Source of the DNA: Faecalicatena fissicatena
GTDB taxonomy: Bacteria > Bacillota > Clostridia > Lachnospirales > Lachnospiraceae
Reading direction: 5' to 3'
DNA length: 42,075 bases
Assembly: GCA_001028025.1 (NCBI GenBank)
Contig: LDAQ01000039.1
Location: 1 to 42,075, forward strand
In this document: positions 7,985 to 16,024 of the stretch, piece after piece
Layout of the letters: the number at the start of each line of letters is the position of its first letter
Position numbering within the stretch: position 1 is the stretch's first letter
Made by a program: the position numbers and the translations under genes
Notes under the pieces: model-generated
Told to the model about the DNA's origin: nothing
What the model saw: only the letters and a program-made list of their open reading frames with translations
The model's database searches: none

Positions 7985-9013
7985 ATGGGAAAAAGTGATG
8001 TATATATGAAACGCTGGCTTTCCAATAAACAACGCTTTGCAGATTTGATAAACGGTTCTCTTTTTCAGGGAAGACAGATCTTTACGGGTGAAAATCTGAA
8101 GGCTGAAGGCAAAGAACAGGGGGTTGTTATCCGAAATCCTGACGGTAAAGAAATAGCAGTTCAAAGATACCGCGACATTATAATGATGGCCAAGGATCAC
8201 ACAAGGATCGTCGTGCTGGCATGTGAAAACCAGGAGGAAATCCACTATGCCATGCCTGTGCGCGGAATGCTCTATGATGCTTTGAGTTATGCGGACCAGG
8301 TGAATCAAATAAAAAAAACCAGGAGTAAAGATAAAACGTTTGCTGGTGCAGCAGAATTTCTGTCGGGATTAAACCAGACAGACCTTCTGTTCCCTGTCAT
8401 AACGGTTATCTTTTATTATGGTGAAAAAGAATGGGACGGAAAGCAGGAATTACACGGACTGTTGGGGATGGACAGAGAAGAGTACCAAATACTAAAACAA
8501 TACGTGCCTAATTATAAAATTAATCTCATTGATGCAGGCAATCTGGATGAACAAATGTGTTTTCAAACTGATTTACAGATTGTATTCGGGATGCTAAAAT
8601 GTAGAAAAAGTAAGAAAGAATTGCTGGAATATGTGGTCAAGAATCAGGAATATTTCGGTAATATAGATGAAGAATCTTATAATGCACTGCGGGTAATGCT
8701 TAGATCCGAACTAAGTTTGAAAGAAGCAGAGAATAAGACAGGAGGGATAGATATGTGTAAGGCACTGGATGATTTATACCAGGATGGTGTGAATAAAGGA
8801 GTGGAACTCGGGCGCGAACAGGGAATGGAGCTCGGCCGAGAACAGGGAACTGAGCTGGGCCGGGAGCAGGGAATTAAAGCGTTTATCCTGGACTACCGGG
8901 AGGAAGGTTACAGTGAAGAAAAGATAAGATCCAAGCTTGTCAGACGGTTTTTCATAACGCCCGAACAGGCACAGGATTATTGTAAGGCAGATCTTACGGG
9001 CACAGCTCCTTGA
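7985..9013 (+). CDS. Rpn-family PD-(D/E)XK nuclease (transposase_31-like)
   Basis: A 342-residue protein of the recombination-promoting nuclease/putative transposase family. The N-terminal nuclease region has MGKSDVYMKRWLSNKQRFAD, AVQRYRD, and VVLACENQEEIHYAMP with the Glu-x-Gln strand of the PD-(D/E)XK fold, followed by MLYDALSYADQV. These are typical of the Lachnospiraceae branch. The tail (about 265-290) carries three or more copies of an 8-residue unit ELGREQGx and then a compact C-terminal domain. AGGAGA precedes the ATG. Known Rpn proteins cleave DNA and some act in phage defence. It is the only forward gene in this stretch and is enclosed by two inverted 166-bp elements. An internal start at 8753 is listed separately. 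Confidence 0.85.
   Translation: MGKSDVYMKRWLSNKQRFADLINGSLFQGRQIFTGENLKAEGKEQGVVIRNPDGKEIAVQRYRDIIMMAKDHTRIVVLACENQEEIHYAMPVRGMLYDALSYADQVNQIKKTRSKDKTFAGAAEFLSGLNQTDLLFPVITVIFYYGEKEWDGKQELHGLLGMDREEYQILKQYVPNYKINLIDAGNLDEQMCFQTDLQIVFGMLKCRKSKKELLEYVVKNQEYFGNIDEESYNALRVMLRSELSLKEAENKTGGIDMCKALDDLYQDGVNKGVELGREQGMELGREQGTELGREQGIKAFILDYREEGYSEEKIRSKLVRRFFITPEQAQDYCKADLTGTAP
8740..8755 (+). promoter_or_regulatory. Strong internal ribosome binding site in the Rpn gene
   Basis: AGGAGG at 8740-8745 lies 7 bases before an in-frame ATG at 8753. This is a better site than the AGGAGA of the full-length gene. It would make a separate C-terminal product. Confidence 0.7.
8753..9013 (+). CDS. Candidate intragenic RpnS-type small protein (C-terminal 86 residues)
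   Basis: Translation from the internal ATG (Met257 of the full protein) would give 86 residues beginning MCKALDDLYQDG. They comprise the ELGREQG repeat helix and the terminal domain ending YCKADLTGTAP, without the nuclease core. Some enterobacterial rpn genes are reported to encode such short proteins from internal starts, which bind and inhibit the full nuclease. The perfectly spaced AGGAGG inside coding sequence is the direct evidence here; inhibition is inferred. If confirmed, the locus is a one-gene toxin-antitoxin or phage-defence unit. Confidence 0.6.
   Translation: MCKALDDLYQDGVNKGVELGREQGMELGREQGTELGREQGIKAFILDYREEGYSEEKIRSKLVRRFFITPEQAQDYCKADLTGTAP
8802..8873 (+). repeat. 24-bp tandem repeat coding for ELGREQGx
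   Basis: Three consecutive units encode GVELGREQ-, GMELGREQ- and GTELGREQ-type octapeptides. They differ mainly at third codon positions (CTCGGGCGCGAACAG, CTCGGCCGAGAACAG, CTGGGCCGGGAGCAG), so the protein repeat is kept while the DNA drifts. Unit number can be expected to vary between strains. Confidence 0.75.
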
Positions 9014-9045
9014 GTGTCGTATAAATGAAAGCAAAGCCATTGCCA

Positions 9046-9211
9046 CTAGAGCGTGTTTGAAAATTGCTTGTTGCAAGATGTTGTCCCAGTTTGCGGGGTA
9101 TTTACTGCCAAATTCAGGAGGCGTAGTGGGCTACGTTGACTGGATTTGGCAGTAAATAGACCGCGAAGTGGGGCGGCATATTGCAGCAATGAATTTTCAA
9201 ACACGCTCTAG
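9046..9211 (-). mobile_element. 166-bp palindromic MITE-like element, copy 2 (inverted)
   Basis: It has the same length and the same CTAGAGCGTG ends as 7761-7926 but lies in the opposite orientation, with about three mismatches over 166 bases. It begins 32 bases after the nuclease stop codon and ends 29 bases before the MATE gene's stop. The two copies make 7761-9211 a 1451-bp unit with matching ends. Confidence 0.85.
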
Positions 9212-9240
9212 AAACCATGTACCGGCAATGGCTTTACTTT

Positions 9241-10614
9241 TTATTCCTTAATTACAAACCTCCGGCTCTTCCACCGCCCGGACTTATAATATACGATCCC
9301 AATAACAAACGGCGTGAAGCTCGCCAAAGCATCTCCCAGCCAGAATCCCATGTACTCCATCTCCAGAGCGACTCCGAACAGAAGGCTCAGTCCAATCCGC
9401 AGTACAATCCCGTCCAGGATTGCCACAGCAAAGTTAACCTTATAGTTTCCGCTGCCGTTCAGCAGTGCATTCATCGGACAGCGGAACGCGCTTCCAAGGA
9501 ATACCAGAATGACAATCGGAACACTAGCAGCCGCAATCGGCAGAACTGATTTATCCGATGTGAAGATTCCATATACCTGCTCCGGAAAAGCCGCCAGAAT
9601 TCCTGCCAGAACCGCAATCATGCAGAATGCGGCGGCAAAAGTTGTTTTCATGATCTTCGGCACCCTTCCATATTTCTCCGCTCCGATGTTCTGGCCGATC
9701 ATGGAGGAGGCCGCTGCATTTACCGCATTAGAGAACAGGTTGGAGATTACGCTGAGTTTGTTGTTCACTCCGCTGACCGCCGATATCAGCACTCCATATG
9801 AATTGATCCAGGAATTGACGAACAGCTTTGACATCTGAACCGATGCATTTTTGATCGCCATGGGGATTCCCAGCTTGACCAGCATCAGCAGCATTTCCCT
9901 ATCCGGATGAAAATCCCTTTTCGAAAAATGAATTCCCAGCTCCCCCCTGGCCCGATAGATAAAAACCATCGCATACAGAAAACTTACGGTCTGGCTGATG
10001 ACCGTCGCCAGGGCTGCACCTGCTGCGCCCCATTCGAATTTCATGACAAACAGAAGATCCAGTATGACATTCAGCACGGATGCAATGCTGATAAATACAA
10101 AGGGATGCTTTGAATCCCCGTATCCCCGCAGAACTGCGCTGACAATATTATACCCGTACACGAATACAAGCCCCGCCGTGCAGATTGTAATATAGTCATA
10201 AGCATAATCCCACGATTCTGCAGGCGTATTCATCACTGACAGGATCGGCCCCCGAAACAGCATGACTCCCACGCTGCCCACAATGGCACACCCTGTCAGA
10301 AATGTCATCATCGTTCCTACAAATTTTCCAATCTTCTCCGGCTGTTTCGCCCCGATATACTGTGCGATAATGACCTGTCCCGCATTGGAGAACCCCATCA
10401 CCAGGAAGGTCATAAAGGAGGCGATATCCCCTCCTACGGATATCGCCGATAATCCCACACTCCCTGCATGCTGCCCCACGATCAGCATGTCCACCATATT
10501 GTAAACGACCTGGAGCAGATTGGATAAAAACAGCGGCGCTGAAAATGCAAGAAGCTGCGTCACAATATTACCGCTTGTAAAATCCCGGACCACTTTTGTT
10601 TCTTTCCCCGCCAA
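9241..10614 (-). CDS. MATE family efflux transporter
   Basis: A 457-residue multidrug and toxic compound extrusion protein with about twelve hydrophobic segments in two related halves. The N-terminal half has the MATE hallmark segments APLFLSNLLQVVYNMVDMLI and VGLSAISVGGDI, and QVIIAQYIGAKQPEKIG. The second half repeats the pattern with VNNKLSVISNLFSNAV and SSMIGQNIGAEKYGR. Such proteins export drugs or metabolites using Na+ or H+ gradients. The only in-frame start is TTG at 10614, preceded by AGAGGAAG. It is the third gene of the esterase-MFS-MATE operon, 28 bases after the MFS gene. The substrate is unknown. Confidence 0.9.
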   Translation of the reverse strand: MAGKETKVVRDFTSGNIVTQLLAFSAPLFLSNLLQVVYNMVDMLIVGQHAGSVGLSAISVGGDIASFMTFLVMGFSNAGQVIIAQYIGAKQPEKIGKFVGTMMTFLTGCAIVGSVGVMLFRGPILSVMNTPAESWDYAYDYITICTAGLVFVYGYNIVSAVLRGYGDSKHPFVFISIASVLNVILDLLFVMKFEWGAAGAALATVISQTVSFLYAMVFIYRARGELGIHFSKRDFHPDREMLLMLVKLGIPMAIKNASVQMSKLFVNSWINSYGVLISAVSGVNNKLSVISNLFSNAVNAAASSMIGQNIGAEKYGRVPKIMKTTFAAAFCMIAVLAGILAAFPEQVYGIFTSDKSVLPIAAASVPIVILVFLGSAFRCPMNALLNGSGNYKVNFAVAILDGIVLRIGLSLLFGVALEMEYMGFWLGDALASFTPFVIGIVYYKSGRWKSRRFVIKE

Positions 10615-10642
10615 CCAATCACTTCCTCTCTATGCTTCGGCT

Positions 10643-11848
10643 TCACCCCTGCTGCTCTCTTTTCTTAAAATCCGCTTCCGCCTTTGTAATCTTCCCACTG
10701 AAACAGATCAGCAAAACAAAAGCCGCCGCAATCGGCAGTATCATAGCCCGCCACATGACGCGGTAGCCGGCACACTCTACGATATATCCTGCCAGGACCG
10801 GCCCCGCCATATTGCCCAGGTCATTGCCGATAAATGCGGTGCTGCTCGCGGCTCCTCTCCGGTCCGAGGGCACGCACTTCATGCACAGTGTCTGAATGGC
10901 CGGCTGGGCCGCCCCGAATCCAAACGCTGAGACGAATGCCGCCACCAGAAACATAAAAAGGCCGTCTGCAATACTGATCAGGAAAAAGGACAGGGCAAAA
11001 CAGATCAGCGCCGGGACCGTTACCTTCACCAGACCGTATTTATCGCTCATTTTGCCGATCAGGGGTCTTGAGAATACCAGCACCCCCGCATAGACGGTGA
11101 AGAAGAATCCGATGTTTACAACGCCCATATCCGTCCCATAGATTGCCAGGAAAGAATTAATCGTGAAAAATGTACCCGAGAGCAGAAATAGCAAGATGGC
11201 CGGTATAGCCGCCTCTTTTGCCGCAATGCTTGAGAGTCTGATCTTGAACTGTTTTCTTGTGCCGTTCTCCGGCATACGGATTCTGCCTGCTGCAATCACC
11301 CCGCACACCAGGCATGCCGCCCCGATCCAGAATGTCGCCTGGTAGCCGATATAGCGGTACAGCGTCAGTCCTACAGTGGGGCCAATTGCCTGGCAGGCCG
11401 CCTGGGCCAGTGAAAATACTCCGATTCCGGAGCCAAATTTATCTGCCGGCAGCGCATCCGATGCGATTGCCAGGCACCCCGTTGCTGTAAATGCTCTTGC
11501 TGCCCCCTCGATCAGGCGGAAGGTAAAGAGCATGGGAACGGTGGAGGAGAATCCATAGCCCGCATAGGAAATTACCATGACTGCCATTGCCGCCATCAGC
11601 AGTTTCTTTCTGCTGAAGCTGTCCAGCATCGGCCCTGAAAAAACCTTGAACCCCAGAGCCGTTGCCGCGAAACTGCCTGTCAGGAGGCCGACCAGTGTGG
11701 CCGGCGCCCCCAGAAAATCTGCGTATTTTGCCACAAGGGAATTTACCATCTGCTGCCCCAGATTCATCATTCCATTGGCGATAAAGATCCCCACAAACGC
11801 GGCATTCCAGATTCTTCCCTCTGTTACAACTTTTTCTTTTTCCAACAT
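10643..11848 (-). CDS. MFS transporter
   Basis: A 401-residue major facilitator with about twelve hydrophobic segments. The loop between helices 2 and 3 reads SGPMLDSFSRKKLL, the MFS G-x-x-D-R-x-x-R-[KR] type motif, and its counterpart in the second half is SRPLIGKMSDKYGLVKV. Helix 4-5 signatures FRLIEGAARAFTATG and FSLAQAACQAIGPTVG suggest a drug:H+ antiporter-like (DHA1) or sugar-efflux-like exporter. It lies 11 bases downstream of the esterase-like gene and 28 bases upstream of the MATE gene, so the three are probably co-transcribed. An AAAGGATG-type site precedes the ATG at 11848. Confidence 0.88.
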   Translation of the reverse strand: MLEKEKVVTEGRIWNAAFVGIFIANGMMNLGQQMVNSLVAKYADFLGAPATLVGLLTGSFAATALGFKVFSGPMLDSFSRKKLLMAAMAVMVISYAGYGFSSTVPMLFTFRLIEGAARAFTATGCLAIASDALPADKFGSGIGVFSLAQAACQAIGPTVGLTLYRYIGYQATFWIGAACLVCGVIAAGRIRMPENGTRKQFKIRLSSIAAKEAAIPAILLFLLSGTFFTINSFLAIYGTDMGVVNIGFFFTVYAGVLVFSRPLIGKMSDKYGLVKVTVPALICFALSFFLISIADGLFMFLVAAFVSAFGFGAAQPAIQTLCMKCVPSDRRGAASSTAFIGNDLGNMAGPVLAGYIVECAGYRVMWRAMILPIAAAFVLLICFSGKITKAEADFKKREQQG

Positions 11849-11859
11849 AGTGTCATCCT

Positions 11860-13023
11860 TTACTTGAATATTAATTTTGCGTAATCACGAAGCCCAAGTC
11901 TCCAGCTCTTCCATCTGCTTGTTCCGTCCGGATAAAGCTGCCTCACGTAACAGGGAAGCCTGTCAATCCCCGCCTCCTGGTACAGCCGGTCATCCGCCTC
12001 ATAGAATTCCAGATGATCCTCGTTAGGAGTTGTGGACCGGTAGTAAACTTTATAGTTTTTTCCGAAACTTTCTTTATCCTTGAGAACCTCTTTATAAGGG
12101 CGCTCATAAGTTGTCCGGATGGTCTCATGGGTCATACTTGCCGTAAAATGTCCCATATAGCCGAACAGCTCCGGATGGCGGAAACCGATATCGTTTGTCT
12201 GATAAGAGCCCATTGAAAGGCCCCCGATGGCGCGGTTCCATTTGTCTGTTTTTACACGGTAATGAGACTCTATATAAGGAATACAGCTTCCCGTCAGCAT
12301 ATCTTCCAGGGCCGTGTCCAAGATGCCGCTGTATTTCCAGACTTCTTCCGGCCGGTCCTCATAGCGGAGCATTCCGTTATTCATGACCACTATAAACTCT
12401 TCGCATGCCTTCTCTGCAATCAGATTATCCAGAATCTGTGACATATTTGCCCCATATTCCCACGCTATTTCGTTATCCGAACCGCCGTGCAGGAGATAAA
12501 GCACCGGATACTCTTTGTCCCCGTTCATATATCCGGGAGGTGTATATACATAACATCTCTGCCATGTCTTCAGGTTCTCTGCCCAATAGATCTCTCTTGT
12601 AAGTGCGCCGTGGGGAACATGATGCATCATCGCAAAATCCATCTCCTCATCCGGCACCTCAATATAATTACAGGGACGGTCCATGGTCCAATAGATCGGA
12701 ATATAGGGGGATAAAAACAGCGCACCGTCCACAATCACGCTCACCCCCACCTGTCCGGTCAGGCGCGGATTGTATGGGTATATCCCCTCGAAGAAGCCTG
12801 CTTTGCTTCTGGCAAGCACCAGAGGGCCATCGTTCCATCCCAGAAATATTTTCACATCCCGGGCGCCCGGTGCATAGATTCGAAACAGGTAATCCCCGTT
12901 TGCCTGCAGGACAGCACCCGTTCTCTCAAATTTACCATTTATTTCTTCCGGCTTTGGCTCATGAAATCCCGCTGCCTGATTTTGAAAAAAACAATTCCTT
13001 AAAAATTCCTTTGAAAATTCCAT
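11860..13023 (-). CDS. CE1-like esterase (enterochelin/feruloyl esterase family), possibly inactive
   Basis: A 387-residue cytoplasmic-looking protein with no signal peptide. Residues about 35-125 form an E-set/CBM48-like beta domain (FRIYAPGARDVKIFLGW), followed by an alpha/beta hydrolase of the esterase D/CE1 family. It has YVYTPPGYMNGDKEYPVLYLLHGG with the oxyanion region at 179-181, and GGLSMGS with nucleophile Ser270. In relatives the catalytic His lies in a GGHxWxxWR-type segment near the C-terminus. Here the matching segment is DGTSRWKSWR (about 366-375) with Ser or Thr instead of His. The enzyme may be altered or dead, or use a different His. It is first in the operon with the MFS and MATE exporters. 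Confidence 0.8.
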   Translation of the reverse strand: MEFSKEFLRNCFFQNQAAGFHEPKPEEINGKFERTGAVLQANGDYLFRIYAPGARDVKIFLGWNDGPLVLARSKAGFFEGIYPYNPRLTGQVGVSVIVDGALFLSPYIPIYWTMDRPCNYIEVPDEEMDFAMMHHVPHGALTREIYWAENLKTWQRCYVYTPPGYMNGDKEYPVLYLLHGGSDNEIAWEYGANMSQILDNLIAEKACEEFIVVMNNGMLRYEDRPEEVWKYSGILDTALEDMLTGSCIPYIESHYRVKTDKWNRAIGGLSMGSYQTNDIGFRHPELFGYMGHFTASMTHETIRTTYERPYKEVLKDKESFGKNYKVYYRSTTPNEDHLEFYEADDRLYQEAGIDRLPCYVRQLYPDGTSRWKSWRLGLRDYAKLIFK

Positions 13024-13082
13024 ACTCTTCTCCTTTTCTCTATTTGTCCTGATTTAATTGTAAAAAAAAGAAACAGATTCTT

Positions 13083-13114
13083 GAATGTACTAATTTCAAG
13101 AAAATGTTGAATAT
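13083..13114. promoter_or_regulatory. ATTTCAAGAAA-containing motif upstream of the esterase operon
   Basis: The plus strand carries TGAATGTAC, two bases, then ATTTCAAGAAA and TGTTGAAT. Nearly the same arrangement (TGTATGTAC, two bases, ATTTCAAGAAA, T, TGT) occurs upstream of the dehydrogenase/lactonase pair. TTCTTGAA and TTTCAAGAA also form an inverted repeat here. It is a candidate shared regulator site. Confidence 0.4.
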
Positions 13115-13215
13115 TTAATGGGCTTCCACCAGAGACATTGACTTTTATTTTGGGCTTTGTTAGAGTGTATTTATTATTCAATACTGTTCGTATTTTCTTT
13201 AGAAAGGAGAATACT

Positions 13216-13770
13216 ATGGCATCCAGACGAGAAGAATATTTTAAAAATTACCAGCTTGAGCAAGTGCCGGATCATTCGAAAAAGGGCTATAAAAATGTAT
13301 ATAAATATATCGGTGACTATTATTCCTGGAATGTTTCTGCTGATTGTTTAAAGAAGCAAAAGCTGCTTTTTGGGGCCTGTGAATTCCTCACAGTTATCAC
13401 TTTTCTTTGGGCTTCTGCCAGACCGGTTATACTTAACCAGAATATTTTTATCATTTTACCTGCTATGCTGGCCCTGATCTGCTGGCTCTTTGAGATCATT
13501 GTCATGGCGACTTTTTGTTTTGTTAAACAACCGATGAGACAAGATGACTACCAGAAAATAAAACATACCTTACCCATTGTACTGTTACTACGAAGCTTCT
13601 GCCTGCTGGCTGTCACAATTGCCTGTATTCTATTATCCATCATCAAGTCACCAGATATAACAGGTATTGCAGCTATATTCTGCTACGCTGCGGACTGTAT
13701 TCTGTCCATTATAATGCGGCAGTCATTTCTCAAATTCTCACAAAATTCTAGTATAATATGCAGGGAATAA
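13216..13770 (+). CDS. Small integral membrane protein of unknown function
   Basis: A 184-residue protein with a hydrophilic N-terminal 60 residues (MASRREEYFKNYQLEQVP, Lys/Tyr-rich) and four predicted membrane segments. The segments fall around LTVITFLWASARPVI, IFIILPAMLALICWLF, LLRSFCLLAVTIACILL and GIAAIFCYAADCILSII. The start at 13216 is fixed by AAAGGAG a few bases upstream; longer upstream frames have no such site. I do not recognise a family. It is the only forward gene between two leftward units, has its own terminator, and its stop codon lies inside a strong hairpin. Confidence 0.75.
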   Translation: MASRREEYFKNYQLEQVPDHSKKGYKNVYKYIGDYYSWNVSADCLKKQKLLFGACEFLTVITFLWASARPVILNQNIFIILPAMLALICWLFEIIVMATFCFVKQPMRQDDYQKIKHTLPIVLLLRSFCLLAVTIACILLSIIKSPDITGIAAIFCYAADCILSIIMRQSFLKFSQNSSIICRE

Positions 13771-13795
13771 AAGCCGATAGCTTTTATCCCCTGCA
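13759..13795. repeat. Strong hairpin over the stop codon of the membrane protein gene
   Basis: TGCAGGG pairs with CCCTGCA and, after one mismatch, ATAAAAGC pairs with GCTTTTAT around the loop CGATA. The TAA stop lies in the stem. No T-run follows, so this is more likely a 3-prime-end stabiliser than a full terminator. Confidence 0.55.
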
Positions 13796-13869
13796 TGAAA
13801 TCTTTTCTCTCTACGTCCAGATCGGATATACAGTATTAAATTTCCCGCAATGCCATTTGATGTTCTTTC

Positions 13870-13906
13870 GTAATAGTCCAGACTTGTCTGAACTGTTACG
13901 TTTTTT
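13870..13906 (+). terminator. Rho-independent terminator of the membrane protein gene
   Basis: GTAATAGTCCAGA pairs, with one wobble and one mismatch, with TCTGAACTGTTAC around CTTG and is followed by G and six T. The stem is a variant of the perfect hairpin at 22320-22349. Confidence 0.7.
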
Positions 13907-13909
13907 CAA

Positions 13910-14620
13910 CTACCAGGGCATTTCATTTCTCTGATAATCAATAAACATCTTTTCCTCGGGTATCTGATCAATCTCCTCTGCTATCTGAATCAGCGCTGCC
14001 GCACTATCCGCAGGTTCTACCTCTGCCATTTCTCCTCCGCCCATTTGGGTTTTCAGCCATCCGGGATGAAGGCATACCACCCTTGCGCCCGGTACACTCT
14101 CGCTAAAGTACCTCTGAAGAATCACACATGCCATATTTTCAGCACATTTGGACATTCCATAGCTATATTCCTGTGAGCGGTGATTGTTTGCTATACTGGC
14201 GGCCTCAGAGGTCACACAGACAATTGCACAGTTATTTCTAATAGCAGGAAGCAGACCCTTGATTACCCGCAGAAATCCAACTGCATTTATATCTACAATT
14301 AATGGAATTGCATCCAGATTGGTTTCGCCAAGAGGAACTCTGTCCTGCACACGGCATACACCGGCGCAGCTGTATATCCGATCCACCACTTCTATACTGC
14401 TGACAATCGTTTTAGTTGCTGCATTCACCTGATCTGTTGATGAAATATCACAGGGGAAAAAATACAGTTCTTCATTTGTTTTAGCTTTCTTTAACTCAGA
14501 CATAAGAATACTTTCGTTCAGATCAATAGCCCATACTCTGTCCCCCTGCTCAAGATGCTGCCTTACGATTTCGATGCCAAGCCCCCCGGCACCGCCTGTT
14601 ACTACTACATTTTTTTTCAT
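13910..14620 (-). CDS. Short-chain dehydrogenase/reductase
   Basis: A 236-residue SDR with the classical NAD(P) site TGGAGGLG near the N-terminus and an acidic residue after strand 2 (AIDLNES), which favours NAD(H). Other motifs are the Asp in FFPCDISS, the SCAGV variant of NNAG, catalytic Ser in CVTSEAAS and the YGMSK active site (YxxxK). The ATG at 14620 is preferred over 14626 because the AAAGGA site is 5 bases from the former and directly abuts the latter. It is divergent from the beta-propeller lactonase gene at 14884, which suggests joint regulation. The substrate is unknown; a sugar or hydroxy-acid derivative fits the context. Confidence 0.88.
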   Translation of the reverse strand: MKKNVVVTGGAGGLGIEIVRQHLEQGDRVWAIDLNESILMSELKKAKTNEELYFFPCDISSTDQVNAATKTIVSSIEVVDRIYSCAGVCRVQDRVPLGETNLDAIPLIVDINAVGFLRVIKGLLPAIRNNCAIVCVTSEAASIANNHRSQEYSYGMSKCAENMACVILQRYFSESVPGARVVCLHPGWLKTQMGGGEMAEVEPADSAAALIQIAEEIDQIPEEKMFIDYQRNEMPW

Positions 14621-14626
14621 ATGCAT

Positions 14627-14883
14627 CCTTTCCAGTGAACGTTGTCAATCTCACTTTATTTCTGATTGGCCTGTTTCACTTTTTTACTATCTGTTTATAT
14701 TTTAAATTACGGGGGCTGCCTTTTGTATGTACCTATTTCAAGAAATTGTATACTTTCCCATCTCATCTTAGATCTTTCTTCTTATCTGCATAAAATTCTC
14801 CACATATTCTTCATTCCATGTCCTTGTTCTGCGTGCCTTCCCGTATTATGATTCAATCAATCATTTCCAAAGGAGGTTTTTTT
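14627..14883. promoter_or_regulatory. Divergent control region between dehydrogenase and lactonase genes
   Basis: This 257-base region separates two outward-facing genes. It contains the ATTTCAAGAAA motif within 14724-14755, shared with the esterase operon upstream region. I could not assign a confident -35/-10 pair for either gene. Confidence 0.4.
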
Positions 14884-16002
14884 ATGTATGTAATAGTCGG
14901 GAACTGGCGTCCGGATTCTTATGAAAAGGGAATATCGGTATATAAATATGAGGAGGAGACAGGTGCTTTTACTTTCGTATTTCACGGATTTTCTGATACC
15001 GCCGTCAGTTTTTTGGGATACGGCTCCCGTGAAAATATTCTTTATGCAACAAACGAAACAGATATACTTACTGAAAATGGTTTTCAGGATAAAATTCTTG
15101 CTTTGAGGCTCTCCGAGGAATCCGATATTATTTCACTTTTAGATACCTCCAGTTCATTAGGACCAAACCCAACCTGGATCTGTACAGATGAAACCGGGAA
15201 TTACCTTCTGGCCACTCATCATGGCGGATTTTGCCACACAAGCACCGTCGTGAAAAATTCTGCCGGGGATCTCTGTGAAGAACCTGTACTGGATAAAGCC
15301 CATATTATACTGTTTCGGCTAAAGGAAGATGGTACTTTTGATAAACCTACAGATGCTTTCCTTCCCAGACTAAAGGAACCATCCCCGCCTGCAAAGATGT
15401 CCAGAACTCATTGCATATTCAAAGCCCCCTGCTCTAATTTATTTCTGGTCTGTGACAAAGGTTTGGATTTGGTGTTGAGTCTTACGATTGATTACCAGTC
15501 AGAAACACTCAAACTTCTGGACCAGATTCCGGCGGCTTCCGGTGCAGCTCCCAGATATGGTACCTGTCATAACGTTCTCCCCATCTTTTATGCAGATATG
15601 GAGGGTAAAACAGATGTTTATTCCTTTCGCTATGATGAAAATGGCAGGCTCTCAGTGCTGCAGATACTAAATGTCTTTCCAGGAGAACCGGATTGTAAAT
15701 CTATGGCATCCGATATTATTTTTGATTCATCCTTCAGGCATCTTTATGTGGGATTCCGCGGGGAAAACCTGATCGCCATCCTAGATGTAGATGAATATGG
15801 TGTGATGTCATTAAACACAAAAATAAAAAACCCCGATGGAGCGCCTAATATCCTCCGCTTTTCCCCGGACCATAGATTCCTGTTTGTTACAAATATATTT
15901 GAAGGCATTATCAGCCAGTACAAGGTGGAAAAGGATGGTTTTTTAACTTACATAAAACAGGCTGCTCTTGATTCCTGCCCTGCCAGCATGATATTTGTCT
16001 GA
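14884..16002 (+). CDS. Lactonase-family beta-propeller protein
   Basis: A 372-residue protein of the 6-phosphogluconolactonase-type (YbhE-like) seven-bladed propeller family. It shows repeated blade edges such as GISVYKYEEETGAF, NPTWICTDETGNYLL, VYSFRYDENGRL, DSSFRHLYVGFRG and FSPDHRFLFVTN. There is no signal peptide. AAAGGAGG lies 7 bases before ATG 14884, which fixes the start. A second, divergent family member is encoded at 29831-30928 at the head of the esterase cluster. Family members hydrolyse sugar lactones or cyclise muconates. Pairing with a divergent dehydrogenase fits oxidation of a sugar to a lactone followed by ring opening, which is inference. Confidence 0.82.
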   Translation: MYVIVGNWRPDSYEKGISVYKYEEETGAFTFVFHGFSDTAVSFLGYGSRENILYATNETDILTENGFQDKILALRLSEESDIISLLDTSSSLGPNPTWICTDETGNYLLATHHGGFCHTSTVVKNSAGDLCEEPVLDKAHIILFRLKEDGTFDKPTDAFLPRLKEPSPPAKMSRTHCIFKAPCSNLFLVCDKGLDLVLSLTIDYQSETLKLLDQIPAASGAAPRYGTCHNVLPIFYADMEGKTDVYSFRYDENGRLSVLQILNVFPGEPDCKSMASDIIFDSSFRHLYVGFRGENLIAILDVDEYGVMSLNTKIKNPDGAPNILRFSPDHRFLFVTNIFEGIISQYKVEKDGFLTYIKQAALDSCPASMIFV

Positions 16003-16024
16003 GATCTTCTGTTTCCTGTTACAA

